A stretch of 37,286 nucleotides of DNA from CAZUDO01 sp964618895 (GCA_964618895.1 CAZUDO010000096.1:1-37286), one strand, 5' to 3'; positions 14,488-22,853 are shown, numbered from the stretch's first letter. Numbers and translations: made by a program. The notes: generated from the sequence alone by a model not told the origin.

Positions 14488-15338
14488 GACGTCTCGCGCT
14501 GGCCCTCGTGGCGGCGGTGCTCGGCTGCGCGAGCGGCGAGCGCGTCGTCGTCGGCTCGAAGAACTTCACCGAGCAGCGCCTCCTGGGCGAGCTGCTGGCG
14601 CAGACGGTCGAGGCGACGGGGCTCGTCGCCGAGCGCCGGCTCGACCTGGGCGGCACGTTCGTGTGCGACACGGCGCTACGCGCCGGGCAGATCGACGCCT
14701 ACGTCGAGTACACGGGCACGGCGTTGACGGCGATCCTGAAGGACACGCCGGTGGCTGACCCGGCCGCCGCGCTGGCGCGTGTCCGGGCGGGGTACGAGCC
14801 GGCGGGGCTCGTCTGGACCGCCCCGCTCGGCTTCGACAATACCTTCGCGCTCGTGATCCGCGGCGACGACGCCACCCGGGACCGCCTCCGCACCATCTCC
14901 GACGCCGCCCGCCAGGCGGCCGGATGGCGCGCCGGGTTCGGGTACGAGTTCGCGGCGCGGGCGGACGGGTATCCGGGGCTGGCGCGCACGTACGGGCTCG
15001 CGTTCCGCGAGGTGCGCACGATGGATCTGGGACTGCTCTACCGGGCGCTCACCGACCGGCAGGTGGATGTGGTGGCGGGCAACGCGACCGACGGGTTGAT
15101 CGCGCACCTGGGGTTGGTGGTGCTGGAGGACGACCGGCGATACTTCCCGCCCTACGAGGCGGCGCCGGTGGTGCGGCGGGAGGTGCTGGCGCGGTATCCG
15201 GCGCTGGGCGCGGCGCTCGAGGGGTTGGGGGGGAAGATCACGGCGGAGGCGATGCGGCGGATGAACTACGCCGTCGATGGCGAGCACCAGGATCCTGCGG
15301 CGGTGGTGCGGCGTTTCCGCGAAGGCGTGGCGCCGTAG
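14484..15338 (+). CDS. Osmoprotectant ABC transporter substrate-binding lipoprotein (OpuCC/OsmX-like)
   Basis: 284 residues. The short signal MRRLALALVAAVLGC ends in a lipobox Cys, so it is anchored in the periplasm. The mature N-terminus reads VVVGSKNFTEQRLLGELLAQ, the diagnostic start of OpuAC-like glycine betaine/choline/carnitine binding proteins, followed by QIDAYVEYTGTALTAIL. DVVAGNATDGLI and DRRYFPPYEAAPVVRRE fit the second lobe. Ligand choice (betaine, choline or another quaternary amine) cannot be decided without the aromatic-cage residues in an alignment. Last gene of the operon. Confidence 0.92.
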   Translation: MRRLALALVAAVLGCASGERVVVGSKNFTEQRLLGELLAQTVEATGLVAERRLDLGGTFVCDTALRAGQIDAYVEYTGTALTAILKDTPVADPAAALARVRAGYEPAGLVWTAPLGFDNTFALVIRGDDATRDRLRTISDAARQAAGWRAGFGYEFAARADGYPGLARTYGLAFREVRTMDLGLLYRALTDRQVDVVAGNATDGLIAHLGLVVLEDDRRYFPPYEAAPVVRREVLARYPALGAALEGLGGKITAEAMRRMNYAVDGEHQDPAAVVRRFREGVAP

Positions 15339-15361
15339 ATCACGTCATCGCCGATCGCGAA

Positions 15362-15487
15362 GGTAATCGCAACGAATTCAGCAGGATAGACGGCCAGCGT
15401 GAGGTCGGCGAGCGCGTAGACAGCCCGGCGGCCGCTGCCGTAGCGCTTGCTCACGCGATCACAGGCGACGACGGCATCCCGGGGCAT
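15362..15487 (-). pseudogene. N-terminal remnant of a LolD/MacB-type ABC ATPase
   Basis: From the ATG at 15487 the minus strand reads MPRDAVVACDRVSKRYGSGR, then AVYALADLTLAVYPAEFVAIT, the first ~42 residues of a LolD/YbbA-like ATPase up to just before the Walker A loop. The next residues (FAIGDDVIYGATPSRK) are unrelated, and the Walker motifs and signature are absent. The break lies ~25 bases from the 3' end of the opuC-type operon, so a deletion joined the two. It starts 4 bases after the permease remnant, the normal order of such operons. Confidence 0.8.
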
Positions 15488-15490
15488 GCG

Positions 15491-15812
15491 TCACTCGTAC
15501 CGCAGGGCGACCGCCGGCTGCAGCCGGGCCGCGCGACGGGCCGGGCCGAGGGCGGCCACGAGGCTCACGACCAGCGTCAGCCCGAGGGCAACGGCGGCCG
15601 ACGCGTACGGCAGATGCAACGCGAGCGCGTACCCGATGAGCTGCGGGAACGTTTCCCGGACCCACAGGACGCCCAGCGCGCAGGACGCCGCGGTTGACCA
15701 GCTCGACGGCACACACCAGCGCCACGCCACCGGCGAGCGCCAGCACGGTGAGAGCGAAGCCCGCGTAGCTCCCGCGCAGGAACCGCAACGGCATGCGCAC
15801 ACTCACGAGCAT
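15491..15812 (-). pseudogene. FtsX/MacB-type ABC permease with most of its middle deleted
   Basis: The minus strand from 15812 reads MLVSVRMPLRFLRGSYAGFA, then LTVLALAGGVALVCAVELVN, the N-terminal anchor helix of an FtsX-like permease. At about 15690 sense shifts to another frame and continues LWVRETFPQLIGYALALHLP, then a last membrane helix and the usual end LGPARRAARLQPAVALRYE. The periplasmic domain and two helices (roughly 250 residues) are missing and the tail is out of frame. With the ATPase remnant it marks a dead lipoprotein/efflux-type ABC transporter, the same general type as the system at 23765-27943. Confidence 0.8.
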
Positions 15813-15957
15813 GCCGCGACGCTACCAGCCCGCGCGCGCGAGGGTCAACGAATTGTCACCTATCTCTGCTGTGCCGTCGACATGCATGCGGAGCATCCAT
15901 CTCCGGCACGAATCGCCTCTATGCGGCCGATCCTGCCGGTGCACTCAACCTCGGTAC

Positions 15958-15985
15958 GTGCCACGGCGCGCCCACGGCGTGGCAC
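15958..15985. repeat. Perfect 8-bp inverted repeat upstream of the MotA-like gene
   Basis: GTGCCACG (15958-15965) and CGTGGCAC (15978-15985) flank a 12-base loop, ending 20 bases before the ATG at 16006. It could be an operator or a mRNA hairpin that affects translation of the motA-like gene. No T-tract follows it. The rest of 15813-16005 shows nothing gene-like. Confidence 0.4.
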
Positions 15986-16005
15986 CGAACCTGCTGTCGC
16001 CCCGC

Positions 16006-16836
16006 ATGCCCAACGCCCGCTCCGTGCGGCATACTCTCGTCCCCGCCCTAGCCGCCTTCGGCGTCGCGACCTTCCTGCTCGCCCTCGCAGCCACGACCGG
16101 CTTCCTGGACTCCGTCTCGCTGCTCATCACCGTGGGCGGTGCGCTCGCCGTAGGGCGCATCACGTTCTCCCGCGCGCGCTGGACGGCGGCGTGGCGCCAC
16201 CTGCAGGACGCGCTCCGCGACGACACCGACCCGGCAGTGGTGATCGGGTGCCTGAAGCAGCTGGCGCGCGCGTACCGCAGCGGGGGAGCGCCGGATCTGG
16301 AGCGAGAGGCTGCCGCCGCGCCCGACGCGTTCGTGCGACGGGCGGTCGCGGTCACGCTCGAGATGACGGATGCGGGCGACCTCGACGACGCGCGCCTGCT
16401 CGAGGAGGCGCTGGTCGCCGAGGCGCGCGTACGCGTCTCCGAGATCGACGCCAGCCGCCAGGTGCTGCTCACGCTGGGCAAGCTTTTCCCTGCCTTCGGA
16501 CTGATCGGTACGTTGATCGGGCTGGCGCTCCTGCTGCGCAACCTGGGCGGCGCCGATCTGGCATCCATCGGCTCCGGTCTCGGCATCGCCGTCCTGACCA
16601 CACTCTACGGCGCGGTGGTCGCCAACGTGGTGATCCTGCCGCTCGTGACCAAGCTGCAGGCGCATCTCGTCCGGCGCACGCTCCTCATGCAGATGGTCAT
16701 CGAGGGCATCCTGCTGATCGAGCGGCGCGAGTACCCGTCGCGTCTCGAGCGCGTGCTGCGCGTCTACGTGGGCGGCTCCGCCCCCGAACGCTCGACGAAG
16801 GCCGCACCGTTGGTCCTGGCAGAGCATGCGGCCTGA
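16006..16836 (+). CDS. MotA/TolQ/ExbB proton-channel family protein (MotA-like)
   Basis: 276 residues. Two N-terminal helices (LVPALAAFGVATFLLALAAT and SLLITVGGALAVGRITFS), a cytoplasmic segment of about 120 residues, then two helices with LGKLFPAFGLIGTLIGLALL and IGSGLGIAVLTTLYGAVVAN. The last two are the conserved MotA core (FGLIGTxIGL, LxTTLYG). Such proteins form a proton or sodium channel with a MotB-type partner, which is encoded next with an 11-base overlap. No flagellar genes are in the window, so it may drive gliding, envelope stabilisation or a non-flagellar machine. Confidence 0.85.
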   Translation: MPNARSVRHTLVPALAAFGVATFLLALAATTGFLDSVSLLITVGGALAVGRITFSRARWTAAWRHLQDALRDDTDPAVVIGCLKQLARAYRSGGAPDLEREAAAAPDAFVRRAVAVTLEMTDAGDLDDARLLEEALVAEARVRVSEIDASRQVLLTLGKLFPAFGLIGTLIGLALLLRNLGGADLASIGSGLGIAVLTTLYGAVVANVVILPLVTKLQAHLVRRTLLMQMVIEGILLIERREYPSRLERVLRVYVGGSAPERSTKAAPLVLAEHAA

Positions 16837-17653
16837 TCTGCGCCAGCTCCTCGCGACGACGGAGATCGTCGACGAAGACTCGACGGCCTGGCTGGTCACG
16901 TTCAGCGACCTCTGCCTGCAGCTGTTCGCCTTCGTGCTGGTGGCGTTGATCGTGACCAGCGCCCGCCCGCGCATGATGGTGCCGACGCCGGCATCGGCAC
17001 CGGCGCCGGCGCGCGTCGAGCTTCCCGCGGCACCCGCGCCGTCAGAGGACCGCCCCGTCGTCGAGGCGCGGGAGACGGTGCCTGAGCCGCCCCCCGAGAC
17101 GCCGTCCGCGCGTACGGCGGACGCCCCTGGCGAGTTGCCCGCGGCTGATGCCCCTGTTGAAACCGCGCCGGAAGCCGAGGCCGCACCGCCCGCGCCACTC
17201 GCCGCCGTCGGCCATCGCCTGGAGGACCTGTTCGCGACCGCCGGCATCGAGACCGTAACCGTCACCACCACCAGCGCCGCCGTCATCGTCTCCCTTCCCG
17301 ACGTGGTCACGTTCCCCTCCGGCAAGGCCGACCTCCTGCCCGCGGCGCTCCCGGTGCTCGACAGGATGCGCCCCACCCTGCAGGCACTGCCCGAGTACAC
17401 CGTCGACGTGATCGGCCACACCGACGACGTACCCATCCGCACCGCCCTCTTCCCGTCGAACCTGGAGCTGTCGCTCGCCCGCGCCGCCCGCGTCGCCGGC
17501 ACACTCGCCGCCAGCGACCCAGCGCTGCGCGTACGCACGCGGGCGGCGGGGTTCGGGGAGTATCGGCCGCTGGCGCCGAATGACGACGACGCGGGGCGGG
17601 CACGGAATCGGCGCGTGGAGATCCGGCTGGTGCCGCGGGAGGCGGAGGACTGA
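16826..17653 (+). CDS. MotB/OmpA-type stator partner
   Basis: 275 residues. A single helix near the N-terminus, WLVTFSDLCLQLFAFVLVAL, carries an Asp (D28) at the position of the ion-binding Asp of MotB. It is followed by a long Pro/Ala/Glu-rich linker (~45-125) and a C-terminal OmpA-like peptidoglycan-binding domain with VIGHTDDVPI, SNLELSLARAARVAGTL and GRARNRRVEIRL. This is the MotB/PomB layout: channel helix, stretchy periplasmic linker, wall anchor. It pairs with the overlapping MotA-like gene; the unusually Pro-rich linker is longer than in most MotB proteins. Confidence 0.85.
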   Translation: MRPDLRQLLATTEIVDEDSTAWLVTFSDLCLQLFAFVLVALIVTSARPRMMVPTPASAPAPARVELPAAPAPSEDRPVVEARETVPEPPPETPSARTADAPGELPAADAPVETAPEAEAAPPAPLAAVGHRLEDLFATAGIETVTVTTTSAAVIVSLPDVVTFPSGKADLLPAALPVLDRMRPTLQALPEYTVDVIGHTDDVPIRTALFPSNLELSLARAARVAGTLAASDPALRVRTRAAGFGEYRPLAPNDDDAGRARNRRVEIRLVPREAED

Positions 17654-17900
17654 GGAGCGGGGGCAGCCGCTCGGTCGTCGTCACCGGTCCACGAGCGCAT
17701 CGACATCCCACCGGGGCACGGCCGCTGCCCACGAAGCGCCGACTCCGCCCGCAGCCAGCGACAGGCACGCATCGGCACCGCGCCATTTCACCTCGCGGCC
17801 AGGGTCGGCATCCGGCGAAGCGGCGCGACGGAGTGCCCCACGGATCCGAACCGACGCTCGCCGCCATGCGTCCACCCCGGGGCCTCGCGCGCCCTTCGGC

Positions 17901-17929
17901 TTGACAGCGGCATGCTAGACTGCTATATT
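17901..17929 (+). promoter_or_regulatory. Strong sigma70-type promoter of the RAYT gene
   Basis: TTGACA (17901-17906), exact 17-base spacer, TATATT (17924-17929), only 11 bases before the ATG at 17941 and without a Shine-Dalgarno. The region is clearly more AT-rich than its surroundings. The upstream stretch 17654-17900 shows no gene I can support. Confidence 0.75.
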
Positions 17930-17940
17930 GCCTAATCAAG

Positions 17941-18603
17941 ATGGCACGCACACCGCGCCAGCTCGCTCTTCCCACGCGCCCCACCTGGGGTGGGCGTCGT
18001 CGCGGCGCAGGCCGCAAGCGCACCCCCGGCCGTCGACCGGGCGTGCCGCATCGAATGCGCCCGCCGCACAAGGCCCCACACCCGGTCCACGTCACGCTGC
18101 GAACGGATGCCGCGCTCCGTTGCCTGCGCTCCGATCGCGTGTTTCCGTTCGTCCGCGACGCGCTGATGGCGTCGTCCCGCGGTCCCTTCCGGGTGGTTCA
18201 GTTCTCTGTGCAGGACGATCATCTTCACCTCGTGGTCGAAGCCGATCTGGCTTACGCACTGTCGCGCGGCATGCGGGGTCTGGCCATCCGGGTCGCACGA
18301 GCCGTCAACCGCGCGCTCGGACGCCGGGGACGGGTGTGGGGGGACCGGTACCACGCACGAGCGCTCACAACGCCGCGCGCAGCCCGTCATGCGCTGGTGT
18401 ACGTGCTCATGAACTTCAAGAAGCACGGGGCGCAACGGACGGTGGTCGACGCGCGCTCATCCGCGCTGTGGTTCGACGGCTGGCGCGACAGCCCTCCCGT
18501 CGCTTCTCCGTCTCCACTGCCGCCGCCACGCACATGGTTGGGGCGTGTGGGTTGGCGGCGCCTGGGGTTGATTGGTCTGGGTGAGGCACCACGGTCCCCG
18601 TAG
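17941..18603 (+). CDS. REP-associated tyrosine transposase (RAYT, Y1/IS200-like)
   Basis: 220 residues. After a basic N-terminus (GGRRRGAGRKRTPGRRPGVP) the core has HPVHVTLRTDAALRCLRS, the HUH-type metal motif in VVQFSVQDDHLHLVVEAD (HLH), GRVWGDRYHARAL and a C-terminal ALVYVLMNFKKH whose Tyr is the expected nucleophile. Members cut and join single-stranded DNA at REP hairpins and are usually single-copy domesticated genes, not classical insertion sequences. All core motifs are present, so it may be active. I see no clear REP pair flanking it. The window does contain other hairpins, such as those at 35435-35468. Confidence 0.88.
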   Translation: MARTPRQLALPTRPTWGGRRRGAGRKRTPGRRPGVPHRMRPPHKAPHPVHVTLRTDAALRCLRSDRVFPFVRDALMASSRGPFRVVQFSVQDDHLHLVVEADLAYALSRGMRGLAIRVARAVNRALGRRGRVWGDRYHARALTTPRAARHALVYVLMNFKKHGAQRTVVDARSSALWFDGWRDSPPVASPSPLPPPRTWLGRVGWRRLGLIGLGEAPRSP

Positions 18604-18680
18604 CGGGCGGGCGTGGGCGCCACGTCCCTCTCCCGCAGGCCGCCCCTCCGACGCCGCGAACGGGTTCCCGCCGAGCCTGA

Positions 18681-18709
18681 TTGACACCCGCCGCCCCATC
18701 CGGTCCACT
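18681..18709 (+). promoter_or_regulatory. Predicted promoter of the cytochrome P450 gene
   Basis: TTGACA (18681-18686), 17-base spacer, TCCACT (18704-18709; only the first T, the A and the last T fit consensus), then 6 bases to the GTG at 18716. The perfect -35 and the shared geometry support it; the -10 is weak. Confidence 0.45.
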
Positions 18710-18715
18710 GATCCC

Positions 18716-20107
18716 GTGGCCGTGACCGCAGGCGACGCCGCCGCTCTGGTCGTCCCGAACGGTCGCGGCGCCGTCGCGCCGGGACCCCGCTACCGCACGC
18801 CCTTCGGCTTGGTGTCGGACATCCGGCGCGATCCGCTCGGCTACACCGTGGGCCTCTTCCGCCGCTACGGCGACGTGGTGTGCCTGCCGATGGGGCCGTT
18901 CACGTCGTACATGGTGTTCCACCCCGACGCGCTCAAGCACGTGCTGCAGGAGCACAACCAGAACTACGTGAAGGGCGTCGTCATCGCCAAGGTCAAGATC
19001 CTGATCGGCGAGGGACTGTTCACCAGCGAGGGGGATTTCTGGCGCCGGCAGCGGCGGCTGGCGCAGCCGGCGTTCCATCGCCAGCGCATCGCCAATTTCG
19101 CCCGCCTGATGCAGGACTGCACCGCCGCGATGCTCGACGGATGGGCGCCACGTGCGGGTCGGCAGGTGCCGTTCGACGTGGCCGCGGAGATGAGCCGGCT
19201 GACGCTGCAGATCGTCGGCAAGGCGCTCTTCAGCATGGACCTCGCCGGAGAGGCCGGCGCCGTCGGCCGCGCCCTCATGACGGCGCTCGAGTACCTCGGC
19301 CGGCGCGCCATGAGCTTCGTGCCGTGGCCGGCGTTCCTGCCCACACCCGGCAACGTGCGCTTCCTGCGTGCGCGGCACGCCCTCGATCGCGTCGTCTACC
19401 GCATCATCGAGACCCGCCGGCGGACGGGCGAAGATGCGGGCGATTTCCTCGGCATGATGCTGGCGGCGCGCGACGAGGGTACCGGCGAGGGCATGAGCGA
19501 CCGCCAACTACGCGACGAGGTCATGACCTTCCTCCTGGCCGGACACGAGACGACAGCCGTGGCACTCACGTGGGCGTGCTACCTGCTGGAGCAGCATCCG
19601 GAGGTGGAGGCACGACTGCGTGCCGAGGTGGCGGCGGCGATCGGCGACCGGGCACCCACCCTCGACGACCTGCCCGCGCTGCGCTACGCGCGCATGGTCC
19701 TCGAGGAGACCATGCGCCTCTACCCGCCGGTGTGGGGCATCAGCCGCCAGGCGATCGGCGACGACACCATCGGCGGCTACCACATCCGCGCCAACGCGCC
19801 GGTGTCGATGTCGCCCTTCGTCACCCACCGCCACCCGGAGTTCTGGGACGACCCCGAGCGCTTCGATCCGGAGCGCTTCACGCCCGAGCGCGTGGCCGCC
19901 CGCCACCGCTTCGCCTACCTGCCGTTCAGCGGCGGGCCGCGTCTCTGCATCGGGAACGAGTTCGCCCTGATGGAAGGCACCATCGTCCTCGCCATGCTGG
20001 TGCAGCGCTACCGCCTGGCGCGGGCGTCGGAGGGCCCCGTGGGATACGAGGCGACGCTCACGCTGCGCCCGAAGGGTGGCATGCCGATGACGCTTGCGTC
20101 CGCCTGA
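18716..20107 (+). CDS. Cytochrome P450
   Basis: 463 residues from a GTG at 18716; another GTG at 18722 is possible. It has all core P450 elements: I-helix FLLAGHETTAVALTWA (A275-G-H-E-T-T280), the ExxR in EETMR (E331, R334), PERFDPERFTPER, and the heme loop FSGGPRLCIG with Cys411 as thiolate ligand. It is a soluble monooxygenase and needs a separate ferredoxin or reductase, neither of which is encoded nearby. The N-terminal PGPRYRTPFGLVSDIRRDPL and the R-helix pattern resemble class B bacterial P450s that act on fatty acids or terpenoids, but the substrate is open. Confidence 0.95.
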   Translation: MAVTAGDAAALVVPNGRGAVAPGPRYRTPFGLVSDIRRDPLGYTVGLFRRYGDVVCLPMGPFTSYMVFHPDALKHVLQEHNQNYVKGVVIAKVKILIGEGLFTSEGDFWRRQRRLAQPAFHRQRIANFARLMQDCTAAMLDGWAPRAGRQVPFDVAAEMSRLTLQIVGKALFSMDLAGEAGAVGRALMTALEYLGRRAMSFVPWPAFLPTPGNVRFLRARHALDRVVYRIIETRRRTGEDAGDFLGMMLAARDEGTGEGMSDRQLRDEVMTFLLAGHETTAVALTWACYLLEQHPEVEARLRAEVAAAIGDRAPTLDDLPALRYARMVLEETMRLYPPVWGISRQAIGDDTIGGYHIRANAPVSMSPFVTHRHPEFWDDPERFDPERFTPERVAARHRFAYLPFSGGPRLCIGNEFALMEGTIVLAMLVQRYRLARASEGPVGYEATLTLRPKGGMPMTLASA

Positions 20108-20114
20108 GCGCCGT

Positions 20115-21002
20115 TCAGGGCGCGACGATCTCGAGCGGGTTGGTTTCGACCGTCTCGGGCGTGCGCTCGACCCGCGGCGCACAGGTGGAGAGGACGATGC
20201 GCGCCTTGCCGGGCTCCAGGGCGGGCGCATCGGGCACGCGCACCCGCCCGCCCGACGCTTCGACCAGGAAACATCCCTCGCGCTCGGGTCCATCGCCCGC
20301 GACCGCGACCGTGCGCTCGTCACCCCGAGCCGGCACCAGGCGCGCCGTCTTCGCGATCAGCACCGGCGGCACGGTCATCGCGTGCAGGCGGATGGCGATG
20401 GTCTCGCCGGCGGCGTAGCGGTCGAACTCGGTACGCGCCAGCAGGCGGGCGTTGCCGGCGGAGAGGTTCTGCTCGACCTTCGACGTGGCCGGCTCCCAGA
20501 AACGCGGCTTGCCCACGTCGACGTGCATGAAGCCCTGCTTGCGGTAGAGCCCGGCGCCGCAGCATTCGAGCGCCCGCAGCTTCTGCCACAACCCCGGTAG
20601 CTCGGGACGTGCGAAGGCGACATCGGCCGCCAGCCCTTCGGTGTGCATGGACCCGCCGGCCACCTGGCCGCCCTTCTGCTTCAGGTCCTGGTTGTATTCC
20701 GGACTCCGGTAGCCGGAGAGGAGGACGAGCGGCTTCCCGCCCGTCATGCGTTGCAGATGGCTCAACACCTCGATCAGCCGGAGCGAGACCAGCGTCTCGT
20801 CCTGGTCGCCGCGCGAGCGGAAGAGGTGGCTGATACGGCGGACGGCGGCGGCGTCGTAGGTCCGGTCGGCGGCGCGGTAGCGGGTGGTGACGCGCTCGTC
20901 GGTGTGCGCGTTGACGATGGTCACGTGCCCGTCGCCGGTGACGAAGAAGCGCGCCGGCGTGCTGGCGGCCAGGGCCGCGGCGAAGAGCACGCCACCCAGC
21001 AT
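20115..21002 (-). CDS. DUF882/M15-like murein peptidase (YcbK type)
   Basis: About 295 residues from an ATG at 21002, giving a signal peptide MLGGVLFAAALAASTPARF. A TTG two codons earlier is possible. The domain has VLLSGYRSPEYNQDLKQKGG and two zinc-ligand elements, SMHTEGLAADVAF (H and D) and FMHVDVG (HVD), as in YcbK/MepK-type LD-endopeptidases and D-Ala-D-Ala peptidases that trim peptidoglycan crosslinks in the periplasm. A further ~110 residues after the domain form a beta-rich tail that is uncommon. The gene follows the NUDIX gene on the same strand by 16 bases, so the two are likely cotranscribed. Confidence 0.85.
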   Translation of the reverse strand: MLGGVLFAAALAASTPARFFVTGDGHVTIVNAHTDERVTTRYRAADRTYDAAAVRRISHLFRSRGDQDETLVSLRLIEVLSHLQRMTGGKPLVLLSGYRSPEYNQDLKQKGGQVAGGSMHTEGLAADVAFARPELPGLWQKLRALECCGAGLYRKQGFMHVDVGKPRFWEPATSKVEQNLSAGNARLLARTEFDRYAAGETIAIRLHAMTVPPVLIAKTARLVPARGDERTVAVAGDGPEREGCFLVEASGGRVRVPDAPALEPGKARIVLSTCAPRVERTPETVETNPLEIVAP

Positions 21003-21018
21003 CAACGGACGAAACCCA

Positions 21019-21444
21019 TCATCGCACGAACGCCTCGGTCTGGCCCAGCAGCGCATCCAGGATACGCACCCGGTGCATGGGCACCAGCTCCGCCGGCAGC
21101 CGCTCGGGATCGAACCAGGCCAGCTCGAGCGACTCGTCTCCACAGACCAGCGCGCCGCCCACGATGCGACACTCGAACGACGTACTCACGTAGTGCACGA
21201 CGTTGCCGTCCGGGTAGGTGACGATCTGGTGGTTCTCGGGCGCCGAGTAGACGCCGATGAGACGTCCGGGCGTCACCTCGAGCCCGGTCTCCTCGCGCAC
21301 CTCGCGCACCACCGCCACGCGCACGGACTCGCCGGGCTCGACGCCGCCGCCGGGGAGCCCCCAGAGGCCGTTGTCGGCGCGACGCTGCAGGAGGAGGCCT
21401 TCGGGCGTCTGGATGATGGCGGAGACGCCCGGGCGGATGACCAT
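21019..21444 (-). CDS. NUDIX hydrolase
   Basis: 141 residues beginning MVIRPGVSAIIQTPEGLLLQ. The Nudix box is complete: GGGVEPGESVRVAVVREVRE followed by ETGLE, matching G-x5-E-x7-R-E-U-x-E-E-x-G-U. It hydrolyses nucleoside diphosphates linked to another moiety, using Mg2+ held by the box glutamates. The WGLPGGGVEPGES context is common in ADP-sugar or ADP-ribose-type and oxidised-nucleotide hydrolases; the exact substrate is unknown. First gene of a two-gene unit with the M15-like peptidase. Confidence 0.93.
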   Translation of the reverse strand: MVIRPGVSAIIQTPEGLLLQRRADNGLWGLPGGGVEPGESVRVAVVREVREETGLEVTPGRLIGVYSAPENHQIVTYPDGNVVHYVSTSFECRIVGGALVCGDESLELAWFDPERLPAELVPMHRVRILDALLGQTEAFVR

Positions 21445-21492
21445 GGGGGCATCGTACGGGCGCGAGGGGGGGCGTGTCCAATCGGGGCGGGG

Positions 21493-22089
21493 TTACAGTG
21501 TCCGCGCCGCCACGATCGGTCCGACCCCACCCAACACCACGGGGCCGTTCGTGCTCTGGACGGTCGCAGTGGCCCCGAGCTGCTCCACGAAGTCGAGGTC
21601 CGTCGACACCTGCCGCAGGCGCCGCTCCAGCACAACCTTCGTCAGGGCGTTGCCCGTCGTGGAACTCTTCCGCCGCCGCACCAGGGCGTCGCGCTCATGC
21701 CGCAACACCTGACGTTGCGCCGAGAGTTCCTCCCGCCACCGCGCCACCACTCGCGCGGGAAGGTCCGTCCCGACGTGCCCGACGACGAACGCACGAAGCG
21801 AGACGCCGTCGGCGTACCCGGTGAACGGCGAGCCGCCGGGCGCCGCGATCCAGTCGTGCAGTGCCTTCACCCCCAGCGGCGCGATGGTATACGGGACACG
21901 CCGGGCGTCGGCCTCTGGCGGATTGACGGCGGGCCGCACCCAGCCGAGAGTCAGCAGACTGTGCAGCTCGCGATAGATGTTGGCCAGGCTCGGCGCGGCG
22001 CCCATCGCTTCCCGGTACTCCCTCATGATGGCGTAGCCGTGTCGGGGGCGCCCATCACGGAGCAGACCAAGTACGACGTAGCGGACCAT
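21493..22089 (-). CDS. PadR-family transcriptional regulator (paralogue 1)
   Basis: 198 residues with a good AGGAGG 6 bases before the ATG. The winged helix is MVRYVVLGLLRDGRPRHGYA, then LANIYRELHSLLTLGWVRPA and DARRVPYTIAPLGVKALHDW. The rest is a long C-terminal helical dimerisation region (VVARWREELSAQRQVLRHER). PadR proteins repress genes for stress or efflux and respond to small ligands. It is closely similar to the next upstream gene (22254-22853) along its whole length, so the two are tandem duplicates. Both may control the ABC transporter genes nearby or the dead copy at 15.3-15.8 kb; that is inference. Confidence 0.88.
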   Translation of the reverse strand: MVRYVVLGLLRDGRPRHGYAIMREYREAMGAAPSLANIYRELHSLLTLGWVRPAVNPPEADARRVPYTIAPLGVKALHDWIAAPGGSPFTGYADGVSLRAFVVGHVGTDLPARVVARWREELSAQRQVLRHERDALVRRRKSSTTGNALTKVVLERRLRQVSTDLDFVEQLGATATVQSTNGPVVLGGVGPIVAARTL

Positions 22090-22195
22090 GGGACCTCCTC
22101 ATCTCTCGTGCAGCGTTGGAGTCGGACGCCCAGACGCTCGCGACGGTTCGCGTGAAGCCGCGAGGGCGACGGCGAGCCGCGTGACCCTTGGACGC

Positions 22196-22222
22196 AGCGT
22201 TGTTCTCCTCCCCTACAACGCT
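22196..22222. promoter_or_regulatory. Inverted repeat between the two tandem padR genes
   Basis: AGCGTTGT (22196-22203) and ACAACGCT (22215-22222) are perfect complements around an 11-base loop. It lies between the stop of the upstream padR (22254) and the start of the downstream one (22089). It may be a PadR operator or a hairpin at the end of the upstream message. A related, less perfect palindrome, CGTTGTACGACG (about 22875-22886), lies just upstream of the other padR; the shared TTGTA/TACAA core supports a regulator site. Confidence 0.45.
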
Positions 22223-22253
22223 ATTTCCATTCCACCGGGGCCGTCTTCAGCGC

Positions 22254-22853
22254 CTACCCGCGCGCGGCCTGGACGCCGGCGCCGCTGGCACGCCGGATGG
22301 CTGCTTCGTGACGGGGTTCCCCGTCGCCCAGGGCCGCGCTGAGTCGCTCCACGAACTCGAGGTCGGTCGAAAGATGCTTCAGACGTCGTTCGAGGACAAT
22401 GCCCAGGGATGCGTGTCCCTCCCGGGCGGTCCGCCGTCGGCCTACAAGCGCCTCACGTTCGCGGCGCAGGATCTGCCGCTGGTAGGAGAGCTCGTCACGC
22501 CAGCGGGACAGGACGCTGACAGGGAGGTCGCCGGCCACATGTGCCACCACGAACGCTCGCAGCGAGAACCCGTCGCGGTAGCCGCTGAGCGATGCGACAC
22601 CTGGAGCCGCCAGCCATTCATGGAGGGCCGCAGCCCCAGCGGGCGTGATGGCGTACGGGACGCGGCGCGCATCGGTACCGGGCGGATTGGTCGCTTCCCG
22701 TACCCACCCGAGGGCCAACAAACTGCTCAGCTCGCGATAGATGTTTGCCACGCTCGGCGCGGTCCCCGTGGCCTCACAGCACTCCTTCATGATTGCGTAG
22801 CCATGACGAGCGCGCCCGTCACGCAGCAGACCCAGAACGAAATAGCGCACCAT
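22254..22853 (-). CDS. PadR-family transcriptional regulator (paralogue 2)
   Basis: 199 residues with GGGAGG 7-8 bases before the ATG. The N-terminus MVRYFVLGLLRDGRARHGYA and VANIYRELSSLLALGWVREA form the winged helix, and DARRVPYAITPAGAAALHEW matches paralogue 1 almost position for position. The C-terminal helices (VLSRWRDELSYQRQILRRER) differ more, as expected if the two recognise different ligands. A near-palindrome containing TTGTACGA lies ~22-33 bases upstream of the start and is a candidate autoregulatory site. It diverges from the padR-ABC-radical SAM operon across a 360-base gap. Confidence 0.88.
   Translation of the reverse strand: MVRYFVLGLLRDGRARHGYAIMKECCEATGTAPSVANIYRELSSLLALGWVREATNPPGTDARRVPYAITPAGAAALHEWLAAPGVASLSGYRDGFSLRAFVVAHVAGDLPVSVLSRWRDELSYQRQILRREREALVGRRRTAREGHASLGIVLERRLKHLSTDLEFVERLSAALGDGEPRHEAAIRRASGAGVQAARG

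Noticed and set aside
17681..17875. Small minus-strand frame between motB-like and RAYT genes
   Set aside because: Sixty-odd codons with no ribosome site, no recognised motif and no neighbour logic, so I could not support it as a gene.
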